This document shows positions 13,383-23,683 of a stretch of DNA of 64,000 nucleotides, piece by piece (the first letter of the stretch is position 1; the number at the start of each line of letters is the position of its first letter). Location of the stretch: NCBI GenBank assembly GCA_015499995.1, contig JADNRV010000009.1:434001-498000 (forward strand). Reading direction: 5' to 3'. The DNA is from Flammula alnicola (Eukaryota; Basidiomycota; Agaricomycetes; Agaricales; Strophariaceae). The notes beneath the pieces were generated by a model. That model did not search any database, had not been told where the DNA came from, and saw nothing but the letters and a program-made list of their open reading frames with translations. A program made the translations under genes and the position numbers.

Positions 13383-14020
13383 TATGTCTCTCCGTCCGAA
13401 AAGCTTTTCGCCTGAGAACCGTATGCTAGATACCCTCGTAACAACGCATGGTGGTGTTGACTATCAGTTCTTCCTGTAGGTCCATTCGCTGATGCTGGGA
13501 AAATATTTAGCATTAGCCTCTCAGAATAGGACTTATCATATGGGGCCATCAACTGGAGCCGATTAACCAAGAACTGATGCTGGCTCATTTTCCCCCCAAT
13601 ATTGAGAGGAAATCTTCGAGGCTTTACTTAAGTGTGTTCCCAACTTTCTACTCTTTCGCGTCTCAAGGAAAGCCAATACATAAACCGCATCGACAATTAC
13701 AGACGGAGAGGGCTGCATCCCAGAATGCCGAAAGAACTGCCGCTTAATGCAATCCTCATATTATAGATTCGAATGTACCTTAAGTTAGATGTCGTATAAT
13801 TCTGACCATGAACAAAGATGGTTTCTAATATCCAGAAGCCAAGCATTTCTCATTCCCCGTTCAGTCGGGAGTGGGTATGCTGTTAGCCTGCATGTTAAGC
13901 GCTCACTAAACAAGTCGCGATCATACCAGGAGAATATGGAAAGTTGAACTTTCCATCTTTCAATATCCATCGGTTGAATACAGCACATCTTCGCCGTACG
14001 CTAAGGAATGCATGTTGGCG
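13383..14020. other. Convergent intergenic region between RVB1 and HNH gene
   Basis: The two genes point toward each other, so this stretch should carry both 3' ends. No gene seen; the minus-strand frame 13076-13588 is the shadow of the last RVB1 exon. Confidence 0.4.
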
Positions 14021-14757
14021 TCAACCCCGTCGAACACCAAATCGCTGCTTGGCGGCGTATTTCTGCCATTTTTGGATGTCTTCCCTCTGCAATAAAAGCT
14101 CGACGGTATGGAAATGGCGCGCAAGATCCTCGTTGGAGGTAACGTGATGTACGGCTGAATGACAGGGCCTGATTTAAACGTTAACGTTCACCAGTCATCA
14201 GATGGTGAAGAAATCAGACTTGAAGCTTGAGGTTGGCCTACTTACCGACAAAGCCAAGCCACTGAGTTGAGCATAACTTCTGGATGCCAGCCTTTTTTTA
14301 AGACTTTTGCATGCGTAGAGCGAGGAATGAGATGATGATATGTGAGGGGCACCTCTCGAAAGCAGATCTCGCACTCTTTGGTGCGAGTTGAGCTCCATAC
14401 AGGAGGAGGTGAGCACGCCTGGTCAAGATAGTCCGCCGTCGCCTTTCTAAGGAACTTGAACGCGTCGTCTACATCTGGTACGATAGCGTAGGAGATAAGG
14501 CTATCGACAAAGGCGGTAGAAGTGGATTCGAAAGATATCGTGTCCGCATCTGGCACCTTCTCTCGTGTATCGTACGTCGCGTTTTGCACACTCCTGGGTA
14601 GCGTAGGCCATGATTCGGTGGCTAAATATGATGCGAAATCATCCAGCGCGGACTCGTCGGCACTCTGGTCTGCCTGCAATTCGACCGTGCTGTGGAGTAT
14701 GTTCCTGGCAATACAGTCTTTGAATGCGGAGAATTGGGACGTTTCGAATTCAACCAT
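14021..14757 (-). CDS. HNH-type nuclease domain protein
   Basis: Two exons (14246-14757 and 14021-14168) with a 77-bp GTAAGT...CAG intron give a protein of about 219 residues. The C-terminal third is an HNH-type zinc-binding module: 'CEICFREVPLTYHHLIPRS', then 'KGWHPEVMLNSVAWLCRPC' and 'HSAVH'. It shows the C-x2-C pair, the HH active-site dyad and the second C...H pair. Such proteins also occur in bacteria (YisB-like) and are widespread in fungi. The N-terminal ~110 residues have no motif I recognise. Hydrolysis of DNA is the expected activity of the fold; the biological role in fungi is not known to me. The frame is intact. Confidence 0.75.
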
Positions 14758-15258
14758 ACTTCCACTGTAAGTGTTGAGTAAGTGTTGAAAGGAGGAAGAT
14801 CAGATCGCAACGCGCCATGCATTGACTCAATACCCCTTGCTTTCGGCTCCGAACGACTGAGTTGTTCAAACAGAGAAATGCCGGCAGGCAGGCTTGGCTG
14901 TGAAGCTTCCTTGTGTCAACAGCTAAAAAGATTTCAAAAGGTTTCCTCCAAGTAAAAAAGAGATGCAAACGATTTCCAATGTAAGTACATGTCTTTTTGT
15001 TGTTCAGACATCGGGCAGGGGCAGCCTGACCTCTCACTGAGATGCCAGAATACCAGAACATCCCCAACCTATCGCGATGCTTCTACAATGATTCGTTCCG
15101 TAAAGCCTGTGGCACTAAAATTGGCCTTTCGCCTGCCTGTTCCTGCTAGTCGTTGGATGAAGGTGTTGCAATCAGATGTCTACAAAGGCTAAGAATCGTA
15201 CTGAATAAATAATATAAGTACATTCCTTCCGTCCGATCTCTCCATAGTCTGTTTCCTC
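14758..15258. other. Intergenic region
   Basis: No gene seen. It holds the upstream region of the HNH gene and the 3' flank of the WDR48 gene; short frames on both strands are chance. Confidence 0.4.
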
Positions 15259-18200
15259 TCACTCTACCGGTTTAACATACGCTACGCGTTTCCTTCGATA
15301 ATGCAGAACGAGTTCAGCTCCCTGTTTCCAAACATACTGACGGACGGCTGCGAGGGACATTCCAAGAGGCAGGAGTGTTTCGTTGCAAAGAATCTCGTAT
15401 TCGTCCTCAGCACGCGGCCTGGTTCTCGATTGGTCTTGAGCATCACTGAATGACCGAACAGAGCCAGTTTTCGAGCCCGGTAACAGCCTCTCGAGCTTAT
15501 CTTGTACCTGAATTCGAGTTCAGTAAATATGATCACTGAGCAGACCAGGCTAGGCTTACATGACTAACGATTTTTCGAATGCGAAGATAGCGACTCGCTG
15601 TCAGCTTAGATTGGGCACTGAAAGGAGAAAGCATCACTGTTATCAGTAACGAAGTTAAGATGGCGAAAAATGGCGTACGTGTTCAACAACTCCGGAAGTG
15701 GCTCGATATCCGGAACCTTGTTCCATGGCATCAGAACAAAGCTCATCTTTGCAAGAGGAGCGGAGGCTGGTACGCGATTTAGTAACAGATATTCGACAAG
15801 CCACATCGGCATGGCTGCTTCGAGAGCATCCACATCGTTCTGAATGTGCAGCACAGTTCCGCGATAAATCGTAGTGTAGCTCGGCTGGGCTTCCTCAGAA
15901 ATCAGGACTGTGGTATTCGGAGGTGGGTGATATAAGGGCGCATCCATAGATGATGGAGGTTCAAGTGGCCCAGCGAGAATCTGTTGCAAGGGTGTCTTTG
16001 CCACTTCTACAAGAGGTGCTCCCTAATCGGCGGTCAGTTCCTAAATAGATCCATAAAGGATATGAGACATACATACCTCGGGTATAGGCGCCTCTGCAGT
16101 AGGCGTAGCTAAGAGTGCTGCGTTCGGAGTATCACTGACGGGTCGTTTCGTGATCTTTCCAAAGTTCTTGAGCCGACCGATTAACCCACTGGGCGTACTA
16201 GGCGTTTGTGGTTCCGCCTTGTTGGGACCGGTCCAGCCCGAGAAGTCATCTGGTGAACCAGGAACCCCGCCCTGGATCGATTGCTGACGGGTGCGAATAG
16301 AAAAATAATCTTCCTTTGAAGGATTAGGTGTACCGAGGCCTGGAGTAAGCGTACCATCGATAGTGCCGGAGCGTGCACGCTGATGGAATCCAGGAGTCGG
16401 AGTTGCATCAAATGCGGCAGCTGGTGATTGAGGTATGGAAGGGAGAATAGCTACGCTATCTCTGTGGAGGTGCAGGGGGATGAGGGGAGCAAGCAAAGGC
16501 GAGGAGCGTGCGGTGGAAGAAACATTCGGCAAAACCGCAGGAATCATATTGGGCGAACATACGACCGTCGTGCCGCTCGGAGAGTGCTTAGCTTGGTGCC
16601 TTGGGGATTCCTGTGAAGGCGAGTGATGACTTCGGACCTTTTGGTCCAGTGTGTCATGACTAGAAGTACGACTCAAGCTAGGAGGCAGTGTTCCATCTTG
16701 ATGGATACGTATCTCTTCCTGAATGAAACCAATAAAGAGGTTCCTCAGCACCCATTTACCGATGTTCACTGGGAGAAAAATTCAGGTTTTAAATTTATTA
16801 GAAAAACCAGGACCACATACGTTTAGATTCATCGCTGAAATTCCGATTGTTGGCGAACCCGACCTCATCAGCGTAAACTTCGGCGTCGAAACATCGCTCA
16901 GTCATATGGATCGTCAGGACCCCAGCCTTGGTATCCGCGTTGCACCAGCTAGATACGACAGCCTCTCCTTCGATTCGTTCTCGAACAGCCTCCAATGCCT
17001 CGCGAGGACTGCGCTCTTTCTCGCCGCTTCCACCAGCCGTACTGCCACCACGGCTCGCAGAACCAACGTCTTCAGGAGGGTACCTTCCGACACATATCCC
17101 ACGAACGATATTCCACACCGCAACTTCGCCGGCAGTATCCACAGTCAGCGCGTACGTCCTGTCATTCAGGATAATGGAGCGAACAAGCCCGTGATCTCCC
17201 GGGATAACGTCGTCAGGTTCCGTACACAGCGGGAGGGCATCCGCTGCGATCTCGCGCTCTTCGAACAGGGCTTGGGCAGTGTTGGTGATCATAATCGTTT
17301 CCTCCGTCCGAGAACTATGAATGGGGCTCGTGAGAGATGATGAATGGAAGACATTTTGCTGCGGAGACCGAGTGTTCTGTCGTGGTACAGACATGATAGA
17401 CGCAGCAGAGTAAAGCGTTGCCACTTCAGGATCGCGCGTGCGAGTTGAGCTGTAAGATGCGAAAGGATCATGAGGGGAGACCAGTCTGATGAGACTGTCG
17501 TACGGCAAGCCGTTTAGCTTCAGGTCGTTGTCGTGATCGCGCCACTGTTCTGAAGCGAGCGAATGGACTGAAGGGGAAAAGGACATCCTTCGTGACTGGC
17601 CATGCGCCGTCGAAGGACGCGTGCTAGGTTCAGATGGGGCATCGCTCGAAAGCGGTGATCGCCTCTTGAAGATGGAGGGCGAGTTTGACGGAGATAGTCG
17701 CTCACCATCAAGGTCCGTAGCTGGGGGCAATGTGAAAGCCCTTGCTCCTCGCCGTTGTGGAATGTTCCATCGCCTGATCGTGGATGTGCCGCTGGCCGTC
17801 CACAATAAATTGTCGTCCATGACCACAATCTTGTTGATGCCCTCGGACGCTGGCCGTGTTTGGTCTGCAGAGTCGTTGCAAAGCAGCACGCATTCGCCTT
17901 CTGAGATATCTGGGCAGTCTTCAACGTCGACCCTGCACACCTGCCCCGATCTGTCACCCGAGTAGAATATCTCCAAGGATGGGTGGGAGGAGAACAGAGA
18001 CCAGACTGAGTCAGTGTGGTGAGCGAACGTGTGTAAACACCTCTGCGAACTCAAAGACCAGAGCTTGACAGATGCTATAGTCTTGTCAGTTGAATTTCAA
18101 TATATAACTGGACACGAGACTTACCATCTGCAGAACCTGTAAGGAGCTAGTGAAGGGGTGATGAGCGATGTTTCGAGATGAAGTGAGGCTGAAACCTTAC

Positions 18201-19457
18201 ATATTTCGAATCTTCCGAAATCAAGATGGCCCTAATGTTATCCGTATGCCCAACAAGTTTCCCTGCGTGAAAAGTCAGACGTGTTTGAAGGAACCTGCAT
18301 ATGTGCTGACCTGTACGTTTACCCGAACGTGGGTCCCATAGCCGGATAACGCGTTCTGGAGAGCCAGAAGCAATCGTCTGACCGAACGGATCTGCTGCGA
18401 TGGCGTAAACAGACGATTTCGGTGCTGTCGCGTCTGGGGGGTTCAGTGTGACCAGAGGATCAGCCGAGGTACGATGGAGGTCCCAGAGCTTTATCGTGCG
18501 GTCGAATGAGCCAGACGCGACCCAATTCTGTTCACGACTGTGAATATATTAAAGCCAATCGTGCGGGCAAGTAATTTTTTGACATACCAATATGCTAGAC
18601 ATCGGACATAGTCGTTATGAGACCCTATTGTCGATGGGTCTGTAGGGTTGGACGCGTGTGGATTCCATGCCTTGACCGTTCCGTCAGACGATGCAGACAC
18701 GACTTTACGGGGTGGTCAGATCCACTTAGGACACGAAGACTACGGAAATACCTGTTTGATTGTAATTGCATAGAAGAATGTCATTGACCCAGTCAGTGTG
18801 GGCCTGTGCACATTGTCTGAAATGAGTTCGCTGAAATGGAAATCAGACGATAGCAACAGAGAGAATCGAGCTCTTACGCACTGTTCCCGACTGAAACGAG
18901 GGTAAATCTGTCTCCCACTGGCGTTCATGGGGGATTTCGCCAGCCACGCTGGCGGCTCGGCGTCGCTTGTTTAGACTGAAGGTGACATCGCCGAGGATAT
19001 CTCCATCACTAACAGGGTGCTCGTCCGCGTCATCAGCCTCCTCTTCAATGGCCTCGTCTCCCCAGCCCGTCATCGCCTCCCATCTACCGCGTCTTGAGCC
19101 TCCGTTTGCATCAGCTTGGTCCTTCCTCCTCTTCATGGGAATTCCAAGGTCCCAAGACATGACGAGCCCATCCCTCCCTCCCGAGTACAGAATACCCTCA
19201 GGTGAATGCCGTCCGATTAGTTGTGTTGAGACATCAAGCGCTAGCGACGCGACACCCAGACGATGGCGGGGATGTCTAGGCGCCTGCGATGTCTCCTCCT
19301 GGTGTACGTCGTCACTGCCATGATATGGTATCAAAAGAGGTCCGGTCGCACCCAAACGCGAGACGCCATGAGGGGGAAGTTGGAGACGGTGTGTAGCTTC
19401 CACTGGTGAAGGGATTATGTATGACACGCGTCTTCTGCCTTGGATCATATCGTTCAA
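15259..19457 (-). CDS. WDR48: WD40-repeat protein, WDR48/UAF1 homologue with C-terminal DUF3337 region
   Basis: Large beta-propeller regulator of deubiquitinases (human UAF1 with USP1/12/46; fission yeast Bun107 with Ubp9). The start at 19457 gives '[20 protein letters not shown]', typical of the family. WD-type blades follow ('[16 protein letters not shown]', '[14 protein letters not shown]', '[16 protein letters not shown]', '[15 protein letters not shown]', '[16 protein letters not shown]', '[15 protein letters not shown]'). A disordered Ser/Pro-rich segment comes at about 16.1-16.7 kb. The C-terminal part has '[16 protein letters not shown]', 'KMSFVLMPW', '[14 protein letters not shown]' and the ubiquitin-like tail 'LVLHYRRKR', ending at 15259. 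About ten short introns join in frame wherever I checked, so this gene looks intact. At about 1100 residues it is longer than the human protein, mainly through the disordered insert. Confidence 0.88.
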
Positions 19458-20460
19458 AAAGGCGATCCGACCATAGAATCGGCTTTGTCGACGTTGATGA
19501 TGGTGGCCGTAACAAACTGGAACTTGGTGCCTGACTCGGAGCTTTTATTTTTACGTTACGTATATACGGAATCCCATTTTAGAAGGAATTTCCTGGAATT
19601 CTCTCAAGATTTTCTGAAGGCATATGGTGGTCCAGGAACTTGATGTCCTGCAAGAAAATAATCATATACCAAAATGCCTGAACTTTGAAGAAGTGCTTAT
19701 TTCTCCCAGAATACAAAAAAATGGACCCTCCTATTCTGCTCCTACTGGTATGAAAAATCGTTTTTATTTACATCGAGAACAGCATATCTATTGCGGACTT
19801 CATCCCACTGGCATTGACATGCTTAAGGATTAGCGAGACTCACTGATGAGGCTCCGTTCTAGGCTTCAATTACACATGCCAGTGTATTAGTTTCTCTATG
19901 TAAAACAAATGATTGATCATTCAAACAAAGAGAGAGTAACGGACACAAAACTGACATGGCCTGTCATAACACATGGCTGTATCTATCCAATTTCCACCGC
20001 TGAAATCTTATATCCAGTGTACACTCCTAGGACTTATTATATCCCATCTCAGCTATTCGAGCTCTTCACTCTATACGTTAATGTTTGAATCTCGATACAA
20101 ATACTAAGCACACAATTAAATTGCGCTCACCCGAAAATCGAGAATAGAATGGGTTCCATTCAGCTTGGGATGCCTCCGAAGACTCGGCGAAGACCGTTGT
20201 GGTAATCGTCAATCATTATTACTGCATACCCGTCGAATCATTAACATGCCAGTCAGGACAGACATGGACTTCTTGATGCGCGTCCTCCCATGCCTCAAGT
20301 TGAACTCAGAAAGTACTATAAATATCGGTGTAAGGTATATAAAGTTCTTCATGGCCACGCTCGGTTATCCTCATTAAAACAGACCACTCATTTCCTTGGC
20401 GCTGAGCGCATTCTCAACTCGCTTGAGCCTCAGTTATCAAGACTCGATATTACCATCGTG
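19458..20460. other. Divergent intergenic region
   Basis: About 1 kb shared upstream region between WDR48 (minus) and the surface-protein gene (plus). It is AT-rich, with no gene recognised. CTATAAATATCGG near 20319-20331 is a possible TATA element about 130 bp before the surface-protein start. Confidence 0.35.
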
Positions 20461-21399
20461 ATGTACAAACGCTCATATTTCGCACTTCAGATCGTTCTGT
20501 TTCTGCAAATTTTTTTTGTCCATGGTGAGTAGTCGCCGATTTATGGTAGTATAGAGTTTATGCACCATCAATTCTTTCGATATTCATGGATATAGTTGGC
20601 GCATCATATTCCCCTTCTGCTGCCAACCTCAAAAACATTCTGTCTTCAATTCGAGAAGAGAAGTGAACTTGAGTGTTCTCAGCACCCGGAAAAATACGAT
20701 CACCTTTCCTTCTGAGTGTCAAGTTCAGTGTCAACCACTTATTAATGGAGAAGCAAGTCGTTTTTTTCTTCTTCGGTCGACTAGCAGTGCATCGTTTTTC
20801 TCGCTCTATTCCAATCTCTCTGCCTTCAAGTTAACTCGCACTAACTTCTTTGAATTATCAGAATTGTGGCGGAACCAATAAATGCTTGTGCAGTTCAGCT
20901 GTCTCCGACGCAATCCCGGTCTGTCGAGAATGCCTACTTGAAGTACAAAGAAACGAAGAGACAGAGGCAGCCATAAACGCGTTTTCTGGCAGTGACGGTA
21001 GTACGGACGCGAGTCAACCAGATATTGTTTCGCTGCCCAGCGTTGCTCGTGAGTACTATATTTCAGCTTCAGTGGGGGAAATAGAAAGGGAGTAAGTGCT
21101 GATAATGCCTGTATCTGTCAGAATTCGAGCAAAACTGCGCCAACGCTGGATTGTCCCTCGGCGCTGTTGAGGCATCTACAGGGTCTAATTCAGGGTCTTC
21201 TTCGAGCTCAAATTCAGGATCTACAACACCGTCCGGCCAGACGCCGAGTTCAGGCTCTACTTCCGGATCCGGCCCAGGCGCTAACGCGAATACCAATAAT
21301 ATTAATAATGGCGGGAATACGAATGGAGCAGCAACAATTCCTTTCAGTCGGGTATTTTTCTTAATGGGAGCCGTTATTGGTGCATTTATGATTTGGTAG
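20461..21399 (+). CDS. Cysteine-containing GPI-type surface protein with Ser/Gly-rich tail
   Basis: Probable cell-surface protein. Exon 1 ('MYKRSYFALQIVLFLQIFF') is a signal peptide. Exon 2 continues 'GASYSPSAANLKNILSSI', then 'TFPSECQVQCQPLING'. Exon 3 has 'NCGGTNKCLCSSAVSDAIPV' followed by 'CREC', a compact Cys pattern seen in fungal secreted proteins. Exon 4 adds 'EQNCANAGLSLGAVEA', a Ser/Gly/Thr-rich linker, an Asn-rich stretch and a C-terminal hydrophobic segment ('FFLMGAVIGAFMIW'). That layout fits GPI attachment. At 20661-20663 the frame breaks unless one G is restored (AAGTGAAC versus AAGGTGAAC), again a homopolymer-type loss. Function is unknown; wall or adhesion protein is inference. 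Confidence 0.6.
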
Positions 21400-21702
21400 G
21401 GTCAGGTAGTAGATTTCGCCTCATTAATGAAGCAGTGCTTCCTTCAAGTCAGCCCGTGGAATGATAATCCAACGACAATCATGACAAATTCTATTTATAG
21501 CTGAATGTATGATTTCTTGGCCTGACGGGAACATGTGAAACGGTCAATGTCGAGTGATAAGTACATTTGGCTGCAGCTGTCATGCCAGATAAAAGGCAAT
21601 GTCAAGGTAATATATACACGGCTAATGTGTGAGACAGAATTATAAAGTAAGGCATACTCAAGTACACTGGACATAGTAGAATCAGGCAGATCAGGAAACC
21701 CG
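21400..21702. other. Convergent 3' flanks
   Basis: Region between two genes that point toward each other. Nothing recognised. Confidence 0.3.
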
Positions 21703-22023
21703 TCAAGTAGGCCGAGGTATCTCGAGATGATACTTGGCAGCATGCTGTACCAGAGCGGCATGGTTCTGGATTAGCGGTGATTTCTCTTTGCATATCTTGC
21801 AGGTCATAGAATCCACAAAGATATGCATATTTCTGATATGCATCGACATTCTTTTCAACTTGCTTCCACAGCCGGTCCCCCATTCGCACCGCACGGCTTC
21901 TTGTGTGTGAAGAGCCACCCCATGATCGCGAGAAAGGTGACTGTCAAGAGCAGAAGCCGTATTCGCGACCAGCTGCCCGCAGCCGCCTTTCCAGCGGCAG
22001 GGGACTTGATCTCCGGTACTCAT
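21703..22023 (-). CDS. Short C2H2 zinc-finger protein (three fingers)
   Basis: The open frame extends upstream to 22110, but the start at 22023 ('MSTGDQVPCRWKGGCGQLV') places the first finger at the N-terminus and gives a 106-residue protein. Fingers: 'CRWKGGCGQ...HLSRDH', 'CEWGTGCGS...HIRNMH' and 'CKICKEKS...HAAKYH'. The order and spacing match the three C-terminal fingers of the 5370-6370 protein, so the two look like paralogues. This one lacks the long low-complexity N-terminus. A longer product, with an upstream exon near 22080-22110, cannot be excluded. Role presumed DNA or RNA binding; targets unknown. Confidence 0.6.
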   Translation of the reverse strand: MSTGDQVPCRWKGGCGQLVANTASALDSHLSRDHGVALHTQEAVRCEWGTGCGSKLKRMSMHIRNMHIFVDSMTCKICKEKSPLIQNHAALVQHAAKYHLEIPRPT

Positions 22024-22218
22024 CCTAGACTCGCCAAGATAATGAATAGTAAAAGACGCTCTGGAACTACGACACCAGGAAAAATCGACTGTTAGCATTA
22101 TACTTAGCATCCCAAGAGGAGTGAAAAACTAACCGGATAGTGGTGTACTGAGTCGTTGACGTTGTTGCCGATACCTTTGGCCCTTTTGGGTAGGGAGCAT
22201 AGCGGATAGTGGGCTGGG

Positions 22219-22929
22219 TCACGCGTTGTCGGTCGTCATGAATGGCATCGACATCAATGCTAGCAAGATAGCGAGAATATACAACATTAATGATAGATCA
22301 GAGCAGATACGAATCAACTTGACTGACATGCGAGATGGGAAGCTGGCCGATGCACGAACGGAAGGCTGCGACGGAACAAGCCTACTGCTTGCGGTACGTA
22401 AGGGTACCGGTTGGGTAGCGCTTCCGAGTCCATTGGCAATCTGAGGTGTCTTATCAGGAATTTCTTGCAGTGGAACAGTGACATTCTCCTCAAGGTTACG
22501 TGGAATAGATAAGCGGAAAATTCGAGGGTCAATGGTCCTAAACATAGTAAGAATACGTTATAATAGATTTAATGCGTGAATACATACTGAATGGTCGCAA
22601 CCGCGCTGGTACCGGGGGGATTTTTTAGATAAATGGGCGGAGGAGTGTCAGAAGTTTCACCGCTTCCTTTTGGGTTGAACATCGCCAGATTTTTTTGAAA
22701 CCCGCGATTCAACCCGTCGGCTAATCCTGCGCCAGGATTTTTAAGCTCGGCCATGAATAACAGGGCCTGTGGAGTTGGAGGGCAGGTCATTTCGGACATC
22801 ATGCTAGAGTATAAATGCATCAAGATAAAAAAGCCTACGATATAGGATACAAAGTGCTTACGCTTCCTTTAAAAACACAACTATCGCTCTGAAGTCTTCA
22901 GCATCGTTGGCGGTTGTTGCATCAGACAT
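22219..22929 (-). CDS. Hypothetical small protein with C-terminal membrane segment
   Basis: Three exons: 'MSDATTANDAEDFRAIVVFL' with 'KEA' from 22929, then 'MMSEMTCPPTPQALLFMAEL' to 'NPPGTSAVATIQ', then 'TIDPRIFRLSIPRNLEENVT' to the stop at 22219. Both introns (about 22803-22860 and 22541-22590) have good GT...AG borders and join in frame, giving about 200 residues. The last 40 residues contain a hydrophobic helix ('LMLYILAILLALMSMPF'), suggesting a tail-anchored membrane protein. No family recognised. Its upstream neighbour on the right is the divergent FCP1-like gene. Confidence 0.5.
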
Positions 22930-23683
22930 GATGGAAACTGAATGATGCTGAGCAAAGAGAATGGCTGGCAGCTCCAAATGTCGCGGGGAAGAAATAGAAC
23001 GTTTAATGCAAGTGGCATAGAGAGTTTATGAGCTCTATATATGCATAAAATAGGGACGCCAAAGCGTCTGGCCCGGCCACGATTTCACGCTTTGGCGGGT
23101 GGCACTGGACCCCGCGACGACAGCTGGGCCACAATGAATAAATAGCGAGAAATTATTGATTATCTCCCATGCCACTGCTGAGAGAGTGCGATTAGAGAAT
23201 GCTGCCTGAATAAATAAACGAAGCCCAATAGCTCTGAAGAAATACCACTTACGAAGCTCGAACCGCCGCATAGCGTTTATGACACCGGGCTGGCACCGGA
23301 CGGTTGTAATTTAAGCGCGCAAAGCGCGTGTTTGACACGTGGCCTTGCAAATTTTTAGAGTTATTTCAGGGATTTTTTTGGATACTTCAGCTTCACGAGT
23401 CGGGGTTGTCCTTTCTCCTCCAGTTAGTAGACAACACCATGGATGATGCTTCTGCACTGGCAGTGCACTGCTCTAACTTCTAAGTACTTCGGGAGAGCGT
23501 GGGATTTTATCACGGTGCGTGTCGGCCCGAATACACAGAAAAGCTACTCGCGTGTTCCGCCATACTTTTGAGAACTAGATATCAACAACACTGTCAGGCT
23601 CATTCTTCGGCTAGATATCCAAGATTTCGTCCCTCTTATCTCCTCTTCTTCTTCTCCGACGGCCTTTCTATCCTGTCGCATCA
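22930..23683. other. Divergent intergenic region
   Basis: Shared upstream sequence of the small membrane protein (minus) and the FCP1-like gene (plus). Just before 23684 lies a pyrimidine-rich tract (CTCCTCTTCTTCTTCTCC, about 23640), common in fungal 5' leaders. No gene seen. Confidence 0.4.

Noticed and set aside
15606..16769. Separate genes at 15606-16004 and 16041-16769
   Set aside because: They are exons of the WDR48 gene, joined by short introns to the WD40 part.
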